Assembly (NCBI GenBank): GCA_016713865.1
Contig: JADJOG010000006.1
Coordinates: 1-64,000 of the forward strand
DNA length: 64,000 nucleotides
Direction of reading: 5' to 3'
Source: Flavobacteriales bacterium
Lineage (GTDB): Bacteria > Bacteroidota > Bacteroidia > Flavobacteriales_F > PHOS-HE28
The notes under the pieces are model-generated. The model saw only the letters and a list, made by a program, of their open reading frames with translations. It was not told the origin of the DNA and did no database searches. This document shows positions 45,122 through 56,159 of this stretch, piece by piece; the stretch's first letter is position 1; each line of letters starts with the position of its first letter. The position numbers and the translations under genes are program-made.

Positions 45122-46311
45122 CTACACCGCGATCCCCAGCATGCACACATCGTCCACTTGCTCCTCGGCGCCCTTCCAATCGAGGAAGGCCTGCTCCAGA
45201 AGCTGGGCTTGCCGGTCGAAGGGCATGGACTTGTTGGCCTCGATGAGCTGGTGCAGGCGCGCGGTCATGAAGCGCTTGTGCTCCGGGCCCGCCGAGTTGG
45301 TCCCACATAACCATCGCTGAAGAGGTAGATGCGGTCGCCAGCGGAATACGCGAGGCGGTGGCTGGTGTACTTGCGGTCGAGGTCGAGGTGCGCTCCGCCA
45401 ACGGGCTTGCGGTCTCCGTTGATGATGGAGAGCTGGCCATCGTGCAGCCAGTACAGCGGGCGGAAGGCCCCGGCGAAGAGGATCTCGCGCTGCTTGCGGT
45501 CGATGCGGCAGAGGGCGATATCCATGCCGTCGCCGGCGCCGCGTTTCTGGCCTTGCTGGTGCAGGGTGGTGACCACGCGCGTGTTGAGCAGGTTGAGGGT
45601 GATGCTGTCGGTGATGTCGAGGTTGCGCGAGGCGAGTGCGAGCTTGTCGGCTTCAGTCTGCTGCACCCAGCGGCCTACTGAGCGGAATAGGAAGATGCCC
45701 GCCAGGACGAAGAGGGCGAGCGCGATTCCGATGTTGCGCCAGAGTGCGGCGTATGCAGATGCTGTGGCTTCGTTTCGAGGCATGCGCGCGATGATGACAC
45801 CTTCAGAGTGGCTATTGCCGAGCTCACGCAAAGGCTCAACAGCCATCAATTGGGCGCGCCCATCGTCCATTCGTGTTCCGCTCGAATAGTGCGGAAGGAT
45901 TTCCTGTCCGTCCTCAATCGCTTCGCGGAAGCGCGGCTGCTCTTCAGACGTGACAACGATAACTAGTTGGCCCTGTTCGTCCTTTGTGGCAAGCAAGAGC
46001 GGCTGGTCCAAACCACTGCGCTGAGCGGCTTTGCGCAATTGCTCATGCACCACATAATACCGAGCATCCTGCGTGGGCTTTATGATCACGCCGGGTGCGG
46101 TGTACTTCTCCAGTAAAAGACTCGGATGGCGCGCAGGGATCTGATCCGCGAGCGAAGCAGCCACCGCGCTCAAGCGGTCCATGGCCTCCTTGCGCTGGCT
46201 CTTCAGCTCGTACCAATGCGCCACGCCGATGAATGTGCCGCACAGCACGAAGAGGGTGCCGTAAAGCACCAGCAGGATGCGGCGGGATCCGTTATGGGTG
46301 GGGAGAGTCAA
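45122..46311 (-). CDS. Membrane-bound PP2C/SpoIIE-type serine phosphatase (one frameshift)
   Basis: A sensor phosphatase with an N-terminal TM helix (RRILLVLYGTLFVLCGTFIG), a periplasmic sensing region and a second TM helix (NIGIALALFVLAGIFLFRSV). A cytoplasmic SpoIIE/PP2C domain carries GDGMDIALCRIDRKQREILF, AGAFRPLYWLHDGQLSIING and the metal-binding YLFSDGYVD region. After the motif's G-Y-V the written frame diverges at about 45300 (reading GPTRRARSTSAS-stop); another frame continues as DQFGGPEHKRFMTARLHQLI and ends EEQVDDVCMLGIAV at 45122. The phosphatase metal residues are therefore intact once corrected. It probably belongs to a partner-switching or c-di-GMP-like signalling path, but no partner is nearby. 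Confidence 0.85.
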
Positions 46312-46377
46312 TAGCTGCCACCGAAGAGTTCAGTCTTCGGCGGGCGTTCCTACGGGAATGAGGGCGAAAAGGTGACC

Positions 46378-46643
46378 TCCTCACCCCAAGAAAGGATACC
46401 TGTGCTCCGTGGGTGGAACGAAGGTCTCCTTGATGGTGCGCGGGCTAACCCAGCGGATGAGGGTTGAGGTAGCTGCCGGCCTTGTCGTTGGTGCTGCGCC
46501 GCGCGCGCCGCCGAAGGGCTGCTGGCCCACCACCGCGCCGGTGGGCTTGTCGTTGATGCAGAAGTTGCCAGCCGCGTAGCGTGCAGCCGTCCTGCGCTTC
46601 GATGATGCTCTTGCGGTCGTTGCTGATTAAGGCGCTGGCCAGC
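46378..46643 (-). pseudogene. Decayed partial copy of the pruA 3' end
   Basis: About 266 bases align with the 3' end of the intact pruA gene at 49200-49464 in the same orientation, at roughly 90 percent identity by eye and including the stop. Scattered substitutions and several one-base indels destroy the frame; fragments such as NDRKSIIEAQD and TNDKAGSYLN remain. Nothing beyond the last about 88 codons is present. The two copies are direct repeats that bracket the T9SS gene at 46929-49189. Bases 46644-46928 hold nothing I can identify apart from a 40-codon ORF (46694-46816, MTKLDHLYENIEQGM) with no support. Confidence 0.85.
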
Positions 46644-46928
46644 ATCAGAGACCGCTGAGGCCGCAGCATCAACCACCGCATCTGTATCGTCATCATGACC
46701 AAGCTCGACCATTTGTACGAAAATATCGAGCAAGGGATGAACATGGCTGATGCGGAAAGTCGCTTCCTGACACGGTGCCGCCAGCTGGTCATACGCATTG
46801 GCCGGCTCTTGTCGTAGAGCTGATGAAGCTAGCACCAGTGCTCAGTGCAAGTGCGGCCGGACTCGGTTTTTGCCGAAGTGCTCTACGGTTTCGTTTACCG
46901 CCTAGTATTGAGTCTGAATTCGAGCCAA

Positions 46929-49189
46929 ATGAGACTGTTGCTGCTTTTGCTCCTTTGCCCCTTTGGACTGTTCGTGCAGTCCAGCTCGGGTCAGGCTGGC
47001 CTGTCAGGGGACAGATTCTGGGTGGCATTTTTGCCGAACGCTTATTCGGCTTCAGTCCTGGAACTGTGGATCTCGTCAGCTGAAGCATGCTCCGGCACGG
47101 TTCAGCTTCCCTGCTATGGATGGTCGCAATCATTTCAAGTGGATACGGATACGATCATGCTCGTCGTCGTTCCCGTGAGCGCGATACCGGATTCGTCCGA
47201 GGTCGTGCAGCACAAAGGCGTTCTGATAGAGGCCACGGGAGCAATCGGGGTCGTCGCTTTGAACCGAACCAGCAGCGTAGGTTCCATGGAGGCCACAACT
47301 GTATTGCCTGAGAGACTTCTCGGCCGGGAGCATGTCATCATCTCATACGCAGGATGGAACTACCCGCAAAGCCCCACCTTCGAGGAGGAATCCGGTTTCG
47401 TGCTGGTCGCCTCCGCGGATAGCACGCTTGTCGAGATTGTGCCGAATTGCCAGACGCAGGGGGGATTGCCACCCGATGTGGCCCACATGGTTCTTATGAA
47501 TGCCGGCGACACGTATTACGTGGAGGCCGACACTACCTATTACGACATGACCGGCATGACCGTTTCGGGTACTGAATGCGGATGGTTGCCATGGAATAGG
47601 AGTATTTGCAGGTGTATCCGCCACCGTCGTAGGCATGAGCGCTCTAGGCGATCATATCTATGAGCAGATGCATCCCGTTAGCGGCTGGGGCAAGCGTTAC
47701 TCCATCGCCTCGGAAGACCCTCCTTGGCCCTTCATGCTCAGAATCCTGGCTTGGGAGGATAGCACATTGGTGTCGATTGATGGCGCGAGCGCGCAGATGA
47801 TCCAACCGGGAGAAGTGATGGAGGTAGTGGACGTTCAGCAGCCGATTTGCATAGAAGCCGACAAGCCCATTGCAGTGGCACAATTCATTTCCCGCTTCTC
47901 AGTGCCTTACTCCGGGCCCTACTTGGATCCTTCATACGTCATTCTGCCCGGCCAAGACATGCCGGCATCAAGCATATCATTCTACGTGGCCGAGTCTTTC
48001 AGTTTTGGAGGCGGGCCCTTGAACGACATCGACTATCTCACCATAGTCATTGACGGTGGGCAAGCCTGGTCGGTAGTTCTCGATGGAACTGCCATTCCTG
48101 TGGATTCTTTCACGGCCTTTCCAGCATGTCCGGATCGCCTATGGTTCGATCAACCGATTGGCGATGGCATGCACACCATAACATCCTCCGTGCCCTTCCA
48201 AGCCTACGTTTATAACCGTGGGTACAATGAAGGGAGCGCCATAGCCTTCGGATTACCGGCATCCGCCGTTATGGATAGCACGGTTTGCGCCGGTGCTGGA
48301 CAACTTCTGCTGAGTGCGCCAGCTGGCCTCTCCGATCCAATTTGGGTGACTTGGGACGCCGTGCCGGATACCTTGTTCATAGGTGAAAGCCTCCTTATTG
48401 ATGTTAATGAGGGCGGAACCTACGTCGTACAGGATGGGATGGCCTGTGGTGCCGCAGTGCGTTACCACGTTGAGATCAACGAACCCAGGCGTGACATTGG
48501 CCGCAGTGCCCGACACGTTGTGCGCGGAAGGGCAATCGATCCTTACCATCACCTCCACGCCGACTTATGACAACCCATCCATCGTTTGGCTTCCTGAAGG
48601 ACTTTCCCCTCCCGGCCAGACTGAAGTCCCAACCAATTGGCTCACAAGCAGCCAGATCTTCAGCTGCACGGTTACCTCTCCTCTGGGATGCCGCACTGGA
48701 GTGGACAGTACGTGGGTTGTCGTTTTACCCAGCACGGTGCCGGAAGTCTTCCTGGACGGGGTCATTCTTGAGCACTTCAGCCATTGCGCTAACCTATCAA
48801 TGGTTCTTGAATGGCGAGCCTATTCAGGGGCCACAGGGCAGTCGTACGGACCCGTCGCATCTGGGACCTACACCGTCATGTGTGGTTATCTCGGTGGCTG
48901 CTTCGCCATGAGCGAGGCGATTTCATGGATAGTCGGCACAGCGGAGGTCGCGAACCCAAGCGCAATGGCATGTTGGCCGCAACCGGCGGCCGATGACTTG
49001 GCCGTAGCGGGTATCCCGAAGGGCGCTTCTCTTCGCCTTTTCGATATTGAAGGTCGTTTATTGTGGAGCCGCGAGGGAGTCGTGTCGGACACCCTTCGGA
49101 TCGACCTACGACGCTTACGCCGGGGTGTCTACATGCTGGTCGCGAGCACAGCCGACGTCCATCATTGCATGCGGGTGATAAAGGACTAG
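46929..49189 (+). CDS. T9SS-secreted protein with IgGFc-binding-like N-terminal domain (several frameshifts), about 750 aa
   Basis: The signal peptide is MRLLLLLLLCPFGLFVQSSSG. The N-terminal half (about residues 25-300) resembles the IgGFc-binding N-terminal domain: LSGDRFWVAFLPNAYSASVL, GAIGVVALNRTSSVGSMEAT, GREHVIISYAGWNYPQ and a second repeat with KPIAVAQFISRFSVPYSGPY. Ig-like segments and a type A T9SS domain follow (MACWPQPAADDLAVAGIPKG, LFDIEGRLLWSREGV, RRGVYMLVASTAD). Breaks lie near 47597, 48485, and an in/out pair near 48785 and 48825, where the adjacent frame gives ALTYQWFLNGEPIQG. It lies between two direct repeats of pruA sequence. Confidence 0.77.
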
Positions 49190-49202
49190 CTTCCTCAACT
49201 CC

Positions 49203-50825
<1,623 letters not shown>

Positions 50826-50851
50826 GGTGCGGAGGGGGCTTTGCGCCGCGG

Positions 50852-50859
50852 CGAAGATA
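50852..50859 (-). promoter_or_regulatory. Promoter -7 box (TATCTTCG) of pruA
   Basis: TATCTTCG followed by CCGCGG on the - strand, 27 bases upstream of the pruA start. Confidence 0.5.
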
Positions 50860-50894
50860 CCCGGCTCCGGCGCTGATTGGCCACGTGCAACACA

Positions 50895-51857
50895 TCACAT
50901 AGCCTCAACGATCGCCATGTAAAGCGGCATCCCTAGGGTGATGTTCAGCGGGAAGGTGACGCCCAGGGCCATGGGGATGTACAGGCCGGGGTCTGCTTTC
51001 GGCGCGGCGAGGCGCATGGCCGCAGGAACCGCTATGTAGCTCGCACTAGCTGCAAGCGTGGCGAACATGAACCGGTCGCCAGTGCCGGGGGTGACGAAGC
51101 CGCTGATCCAGGCCACTGTGCAGCCATTGAGTAGCGGGATGAGTACGGCCATGGCCGATACGAAGAGGCCGTATTTCCGAAAAGCGCCGAAGCGCGCAGC
51201 GGTGACCATACCCATCTCCAGCAGGAACACCGCCAGGAATCCCTTGAAGATGTCGGTGGTGAAGGGCTTGATGCCTTCGGCCTGCTTGCTGTCGGCAACA
51301 AGCCCGATGACGAGGCTGCCGATGAGCATGAGCACGCTGCCGTTGGTGAAGCTGTGCTTGAGCATGTGGCCCAGTTTGGGGCGCTCGGTGCTCTCCTTGT
51401 CATAGCGCATAAGCAGCACCATGCCCACGATGATGGCGGGGCTTTCCATCAGCGCCATGATGGCCACCATGTGCCCGCTGAAAGGCATCTCCTTGGCTTC
51501 AAGGAATCCGCTGGCTGCAACGAAGGTTACCGCGCTCACCGAGCCGTAAGCCGCAGCGATGGCACCAGCGTTCTGCACACCGAGCTTATTCTTCAGCAGG
51601 AAGAAGGCATAGAGCGGGATAGCGCTGGCGATGGCCATTCCGAAGAGCAGCTCGCCGGTGAATTGGGCGTTCAGATGCTCGTGCGCCAGTTCCTGTCCGC
51701 CCTTGAAGCCGATGGCGAAGAGCAGATAGAGCGAGATGAACTTGATGGTCGTAGGCGGTATCTCCAGGTCGCTCTTCACCAGATAGGCGACAATGCCCAG
51801 CGCGAAGAAGAGCAGGGTGGGGTTGGTCAGGTTTGAGAGGAGGAGGGAGAAGTCCAT
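50895..51857 (-). CDS. sbtA: SbtA-type sodium-dependent bicarbonate transporter, 320 aa
   Basis: An inner-membrane transporter importing bicarbonate with Na+. About ten hydrophobic segments are visible, for example NPTLLFFALGIVAYLVKS and AIPLYAFFLLKNKLGVQNAG. The family's substrate-region GSVSAVTFVAA and the gate-like segment SGHMVAIMALMESPAIIVGM are present, then a loop (DKESTERPKLGHML) and the second repeat (FLAVFLLEMGMVTAARFGAF, LGVTFPLNITLGMPLY). The length is normal for SbtA. Reading frame intact. The regulatory PII-like SbtB that often accompanies it is not adjacent. Confidence 0.9.
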   Translation of the reverse strand: MDFSLLLSNLTNPTLLFFALGIVAYLVKSDLEIPPTTIKFISLYLLFAIGFKGGQELAHEHLNAQFTGELLFGMAIASAIPLYAFFLLKNKLGVQNAGAIAAAYGSVSAVTFVAASGFLEAKEMPFSGHMVAIMALMESPAIIVGMVLLMRYDKESTERPKLGHMLKHSFTNGSVLMLIGSLVIGLVADSKQAEGIKPFTTDIFKGFLAVFLLEMGMVTAARFGAFRKYGLFVSAMAVLIPLLNGCTVAWISGFVTPGTGDRFMFATLAASASYIAVPAAMRLAAPKADPGLYIPMALGVTFPLNITLGMPLYMAIVEAM

Positions 51858-51866
51858 GTGTTCGTG

Positions 51867-52383
51867 CTAGCGGGCTTTCGATGCCAGGATGGTGAAGGTG
51901 CTCTTGAGCAGGGCTGAGTTCGGCACCGTGGTCATTGCTCCGTTATCCCTGCCGGATGAAGGTGAAGAAGTAGGTGATGTCCACGAGCTCGCCTTCCACC
52001 TCCTGATCCCCGTCCTTCAGCCGGATGCGGTCGTTGATCTTAACCGGATGCTGGAAGAACAGGACAAGGAAGGCGGTGATGTTCGAAAGGATCGACATCT
52101 CGGCGAAGAAGGCCACGCCGAGTACCGTGATCGCGGAGGCAGCGAACAGGAGGATCTCGTTCTGCTTTACGCCCCAAATGGCGGTAAGCACGATGGTGAT
52201 TAGCATCAGGAGCAGAAGGCGGATCAGGCGCATCACTTCCCGCTCCTCCTTGGCCTTGTAAGCCAGCCTCATCACAGCGCCTCGCACCAGCCAACGGGAT
52301 GTGGCCATGACGACGAAGAACGTCGCTACAGCCGCGGCTGATTCAATGATCTGGACGCGATGATTGATCAAGAAATCGTCCAT
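51867..52383 (-). CDS. Small MscS-family mechanosensitive channel (one frameshift), about 172 aa
   Basis: An N-terminal TM helix (AAAVATFFVVMATSRWLVRG) and two more (RLIRLLLLMLITIVLTAIWG, ILLFAASAITVLGVAFFAEM) lead to the MscS pore-beta domain: LSNITAFLVLFFQHPVKIND, IRLKDGDQEVEGELVDITYF. The written frame stops at 51943 after FTFIRQG, but a one-base shift near 51948 gives NGAMTTVPNSALLKSTFTIL and a stop at 51867, matching small MscS ends. It therefore ends just before sbtA and probably shares its operon. The gating stimulus is membrane tension; the ion is not specified. Confidence 0.82.
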
Positions 52384-52437
52384 CCTGGTCGATGAGGGTG
52401 CGAAGTAAGTGAAACTATCTGATAAGTGTAGTAATAC

Positions 52438-52445
52438 TATATTCG
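52438..52445 (+). promoter_or_regulatory. Promoter -7 box (TATATTCG) of the TetR-icd operon
   Basis: TATATTCG lies 8 bases before the ATG at 52453. The short inverted repeat TATC-T-GATA at 52416-52424 just upstream could be an operator for the regulator itself. Confidence 0.5.
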
Positions 52446-52452
52446 CCCCCCG

Positions 52453-53151
52453 ATGAACAACGTCCATCTTCACCTGCGGCCCGATACATCCCTTTCCCTG
52501 AAGGATCCCGAAGCCACGGAGCTGGGCCGTTCCATGCTCATCGGCGGCCTGGAGCTCATGAACGAGCTGGGCCTGGAGGCATTCACCTTCAAGAAGCTTG
52601 CGGACCATATCGGATGCACGGAGGTGAGCCTCTACAAGTACTTCCCCAACAAGCATCGGCTCCTGCAGTACTATTTCCAGCTCTACTGGCTCTGGCTTCG
52701 GCAGCTCTGTGGACGCCATGCCGAGCAGGCGAAGGATCCACGTGCGGGACTGGAGCGCGTGGTAGAATCCATTTGCGGCGTTTGGCCAAAGGAACTCCCG
52801 CACGTCCAGCTCGAGCCGCGCGCCCTGCGCAAGCTGGTGATCGAGGAGGGCATGAAGAGCTACCTGCATAAGAACGTGGACGACGACAATGCGCGTCGCC
52901 TCTTCCTGCCGTACAAGGAGCTCAGCGCTTTCGTGGCGGAGCGCATCACTGATTGCCGCGCCGATGTGCCTTGGCCGCTGATCGCTGCCACCACGGTGAT
53001 CGAGATGGCGCATTCGCTTCCCTTCGCCATGGAGCACCTGCCCTCGCTCACCGAGCTCAGCAGTCCGCAGGGCCTGAAGCAGCTGGCCCAGCACCTGCTG
53101 CACCGCGCCCTTACCTACATCGATCACGCACAACCCCTCAAGAAGAGATGA
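52453..53151 (+). CDS. TetR/AcrR family transcriptional regulator, 232 aa
   Basis: A ligand-responsive repressor. The N-terminal HTH is complete (about residues 28-75): SMLIGGLELMNELGLEAFTF, KKLADHIGCTEVSLYKYFPN and the recognition helix TEVSLYKYF. The remaining helical ligand domain (HRLLQYYFQLYWLWLRQLCG to the C-terminus) is unremarkable and the inducer is unknown. Its stop overlaps the ATG of the isocitrate dehydrogenase gene (ATGA). The operon structure suggests it controls its own transcript including icd, which would be unusual for a TCA-cycle gene. Confidence 0.9.
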   Translation: MNNVHLHLRPDTSLSLKDPEATELGRSMLIGGLELMNELGLEAFTFKKLADHIGCTEVSLYKYFPNKHRLLQYYFQLYWLWLRQLCGRHAEQAKDPRAGLERVVESICGVWPKELPHVQLEPRALRKLVIEEGMKSYLHKNVDDDNARRLFLPYKELSAFVAERITDCRADVPWPLIAATTVIEMAHSLPFAMEHLPSLTELSSPQGLKQLAQHLLHRALTYIDHAQPLKKR

Positions 53152-54608
53152 ATCGCACCATCACTGTCGCCAAAGGCGACGGCATCGGACCCGAGATCAC
53201 CGACGCCGTGCTCAGGATACTCGATGCCGCCGATTGCGGACTCACCTATGATCACATTGAAGTAGGCGAGAAGGTTTACCTCTCCGGCAACAGCAGTGGC
53301 ATCCCTTCCGAGTCCTGGGCCAAGCTCCGCCGCAACCCCGTATTCCTTAAGGGCCCCATCACCACTCCGCAGGGCTCGGGCTACAAGAGCCTCAACGTAA
53401 CCATCCGCAAGACGCTCGGCCTCTATGCCAACGTGCGCCCGTGCCGCAGCTTCCATCCCTTCGTACGCACGCAGCATCCGGGCATGGACGTGGTGGTGGT
53501 GCGCGAGAACGAAGAGGACCTCTACGCGGGCATCGAGCATCGCCAGACCACCGATGTGTACCAATGCCTGAAGGTGCTCAGCCTGCCCGGCACCGAGAAG
53601 ATCATTCGTTACGCCTTCGAGTACGCGCACGCCAACGGCCGCAAGAAGGTGACCTGCCTGGTGAAGGACAACATCATGAAGCTCACTGACGGCATGTTCG
53701 CGGACATGTTCCGGAGGGTAGGGAAGGAGTACCCTGGCCTTCAACAGGAGATCCAGATCATCGACATCGGCACCGCACGCGTGGCCACGCAGCCCGAACG
53801 CTATGATGTGATCGTGACGCTGAACCTCTATGGCGACATCATCAGCGATGTGACCGCTGAGCTCACCGGCAGCGTGGGCATGGCGGGCAGCGCCAACATC
53901 GGCGACCGTATCAGCATGTTCGAGGCCATCCACGGCAGCGCGCCCGATATCGCTGGCATGGGCATCGCCAACCCCAGCGCCATGCTCAATGCCGCGTGCA
54001 TGATGCTGGTACACCTCGGGCTGCCAGAAAAGGCCGAAGCGATCCAGAATGCCTGGCTCTGCACCTTGGAGGATGGTTTGCATCCAGGAGACGTAATCCG
54101 CGAGGGCGTGTCGAAGAAGCGCGTGGGCACGGTGGAGTTCGCCGATGCCGTGATCGAGCGATTGGGCAGGAAGCCGCAGCAGCTCACCAGTGTGGAGATG
54201 AAGCACGGTACCGCGCTCGACTTCGTTTACGACCGGCCCTTAGTGAAGCGCGAGCTCTGCGGCGTGGACGTATTCGTGTGCGATGCGACGAGCACGCCGG
54301 ATGAACTCGCCGCCAAGCTGCTCAAAGCCTCGCACGGCATGCTGAAGCTCAAGCTCATCACCAACCGAGGAGTGAAGGTGTGGCCCGAAGGATTCCCCGA
54401 GACCTTCTGCACCGACCATTGGCGCTGCCGCTTCGTGGGCCCTGATGTCGTTATCGACAACGACAAGGCCACCTACGTGCCCATCGGCCAGCGGCAGATT
54501 ATCCAGATGCTGCATCTGTTGAACGATGCGCACATCGACATCATCAAGACCGAGAACCTCTACCTCTTCGATAACGTGAGGGGCTTCTCGCTGGGCCAGG
54601 GGGAGTAG
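53148..54608 (+). CDS. icd: NADP-dependent isocitrate dehydrogenase, long form, 486 aa
   Basis: It oxidises isocitrate to 2-oxoglutarate with release of CO2. The start is at MNRTITVAKGDGIGPEITDA. Signatures: NVTIRKTLGLYANVRPCRSF (isocitrate binding), DVVVVRENEEDLYAGIEHRQ, VTLNLYGDIISDVTAELTGS (metal Asp), FEAIHGSAPDIAGMGIANPS and the NADP-type region. A C-terminal extension of about 150 residues (GVDVFVCDATSTPDELAAKL...) places it in the long bacterial NADP subgroup. Translation is coupled to the TetR gene by ATGA. Its CO2 product and the nearby SbtA/SulP/carbonic anhydrase genes make a metabolic link conceivable, though unproven. Confidence 0.94.
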   Translation: MNRTITVAKGDGIGPEITDAVLRILDAADCGLTYDHIEVGEKVYLSGNSSGIPSESWAKLRRNPVFLKGPITTPQGSGYKSLNVTIRKTLGLYANVRPCRSFHPFVRTQHPGMDVVVVRENEEDLYAGIEHRQTTDVYQCLKVLSLPGTEKIIRYAFEYAHANGRKKVTCLVKDNIMKLTDGMFADMFRRVGKEYPGLQQEIQIIDIGTARVATQPERYDVIVTLNLYGDIISDVTAELTGSVGMAGSANIGDRISMFEAIHGSAPDIAGMGIANPSAMLNAACMMLVHLGLPEKAEAIQNAWLCTLEDGLHPGDVIREGVSKKRVGTVEFADAVIERLGRKPQQLTSVEMKHGTALDFVYDRPLVKRELCGVDVFVCDATSTPDELAAKLLKASHGMLKLKLITNRGVKVWPEGFPETFCTDHWRCRFVGPDVVIDNDKATYVPIGQRQIIQMLHLLNDAHIDIIKTENLYLFDNVRGFSLGQGE

Positions 54609-54656
54609 ATGAGCGCATGATCGATGATCGGGCGATCAAGTGATACTGCGGCAGGC

Positions 54657-55508
54657 ATGGACCGCTTCGCCGGGCGCACAATGGGTGTTGCCACGATCCA
54701 CGGAAAGGAGCGGGTTATTGGTCCAGCTTTGCTGAACGTGCTGCGATTGCGCGGAGTGCATCCGATTGCTGGTATCGACACTGACCGCTTCGGCGCCTTC
54801 AGCGGCGAGGTGCAGCGCACGCTGGACCCGCTGGAGGCCTGCAAGGTGAAGGCGTTGCACGGCGTTGAGGTGAGCGGCCTTGATCTGGTCATCGCCAGCG
54901 AGGGTTCGTTCGGCCCTTATCCGCCAGCGCCTTTCATGTCGTGCAATGAAGAGGTGCTCGTGCTCTACGATGGGCGGGACGAACGCTTCTTCACCCACCG
55001 GCATATCGCGTTGGAGACCGTTTTCGGCGGTGAGCATTGCAAGAGCTGGCTCCAGGTGCGCGCCTTCGCCGAGCGCATGAAGTTCCCTGAGCACGGCTTG
55101 GTGGTGCGCTCGAAGGGGAAGTGGGCAACGGGCGATGCGATGAAAAAGGGCATCACCAGTGAGGAGGTGCTGCGCAGCATGGTCGATTCGCTGGTCGGAT
55201 CGAATGGCTCGTGCTGGGTTGAGACGGACATGCGCGCCATGATGAACCCAACGCGTATGCGCGTAATCGGCGAAACGGCAGCGCGCTTCGCGAACGAACT
55301 GGCCACAGCATGCCCTGTTTGCAATGCATGCTGGTTCCGTGTTACAGGCACGCGGCACGGTCTCCCATGCGCGCTATGCAGCTGGCCAACGGAAAGCATC
55401 CGCAGCATCGAACGGGGCTGCTGGGAATGCGGCCACGTCGCATTCGAGTCACGGCCCGATGGCAAGCGGGAGGAGGATCCGCAGCATTGCAGCAATTGCA
55501 ATCCTTAA
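54657..55508 (+). CDS. DUF6671-like protein with zinc-ribbon C-terminus, 283 aa
   Basis: The start at 54657 (MDRFAGRTMGVATIHGKERV) fits the family N-terminus better than the in-frame ATG 33 bases earlier. The N-terminal part (IDTDRFGAFSGEVQRTLDPL, LVIASEGSFGPYPPAPFMSC) resembles DUF6671. The C-terminal region contains paired cysteines (CPVCNAC, CALC, CWECGH, CSNC) that could form one or two zinc ribbons. No function is known; the fold is nuclease- or regulator-like at best. It lies between icd and the carbonic anhydrase on the opposite strand. Confidence 0.8.
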   Translation: MDRFAGRTMGVATIHGKERVIGPALLNVLRLRGVHPIAGIDTDRFGAFSGEVQRTLDPLEACKVKALHGVEVSGLDLVIASEGSFGPYPPAPFMSCNEEVLVLYDGRDERFFTHRHIALETVFGGEHCKSWLQVRAFAERMKFPEHGLVVRSKGKWATGDAMKKGITSEEVLRSMVDSLVGSNGSCWVETDMRAMMNPTRMRVIGETAARFANELATACPVCNACWFRVTGTRHGLPCALCSWPTESIRSIERGCWECGHVAFESRPDGKREEDPQHCSNCNP

Positions 55509-55512
55509 TCGT

Positions 55513-56148
55513 TCACTCCAGATTGTCGAAGCGATAGATGTCATCCACTGGAGTTCCTGCAGGCACGTCGCATACCGGGTGCACGAGGCCATCGCTCAAG
55601 CGGTACACCCAGCCATGCAGGTGGGGCCCGCCTCGGTTCTTCCATGCTTGTTGGATGATGCTGGTCTTCATCAGATCGAACACCTGTTCCTTCACGTTCA
55701 GCTCCACCATGCGGTCCAAGCGGGCCTGTTCGGTGGGCTGTGCGTCTACTTCTGCTTTGTGGAGCCGGTACACATCCTTTATGTTGCGAAGCCACTTGTT
55801 GATGAGGCCGAGCGATTGGTGCGTCATGGCGGCCTGCACGCCTCCACAGCCGTAATGGCCGCATACGATCACATGCTTCACATGCAGGTATTCAACGGCG
55901 TATTGAAGCACGCTCAGCAGGTTCAGGTCCGTGTGCACCACCATGTTCGCGATGTTGCGATGCACGAAGATCTCGCCGGGTTGCGTGCCCGTGATCTCGT
56001 TGGCGGGCACGCGGCTGTCACTGCAACCGATCCAGAGGAACTCTGGGCGCTGGATCTTCTCCAAGCGATGGAAGAAATCTTGGTCGTGCGCGACACTGTT
56101 CTCGGCCCAGGCCTTGTTGTTCAGCAGGAGCTTGTGGTAACTGTCCAT
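55513..56148 (-). CDS. Beta-class carbonic anhydrase, 211 aa
   Basis: It interconverts CO2 and bicarbonate in the cytoplasm. The zinc ligands are Cys in FLWIGCSDSRVP, and His and Cys in VIVCGHYGCGGV, with the Asp/Arg dyad in SDSR. The rest matches the family: GEIFVHRNIANMVVHTDLNL, QYAVEYLHVKHVIVCGH and EQVFDLMKTSIIQQAWKNRG. The length is normal. It begins 11 bases after the SulP stop on the same strand, a typical SulP-carbonic anhydrase pair in which hydration product or substrate is matched to transport. Confidence 0.95.
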   Translation of the reverse strand: MDSYHKLLLNNKAWAENSVAHDQDFFHRLEKIQRPEFLWIGCSDSRVPANEITGTQPGEIFVHRNIANMVVHTDLNLLSVLQYAVEYLHVKHVIVCGHYGCGGVQAAMTHQSLGLINKWLRNIKDVYRLHKAEVDAQPTEQARLDRMVELNVKEQVFDLMKTSIIQQAWKNRGGPHLHGWVYRLSDGLVHPVCDVPAGTPVDDIYRFDNLE

Positions 56149-56159
56149 GTGTTGGAGGA

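Noticed and set aside
46694..46816. A 40-codon + strand ORF in the debris between the pruA fragment and the T9SS gene
   Set aside because: It has no promoter, no homologous motif and lies in a region of decayed sequence.
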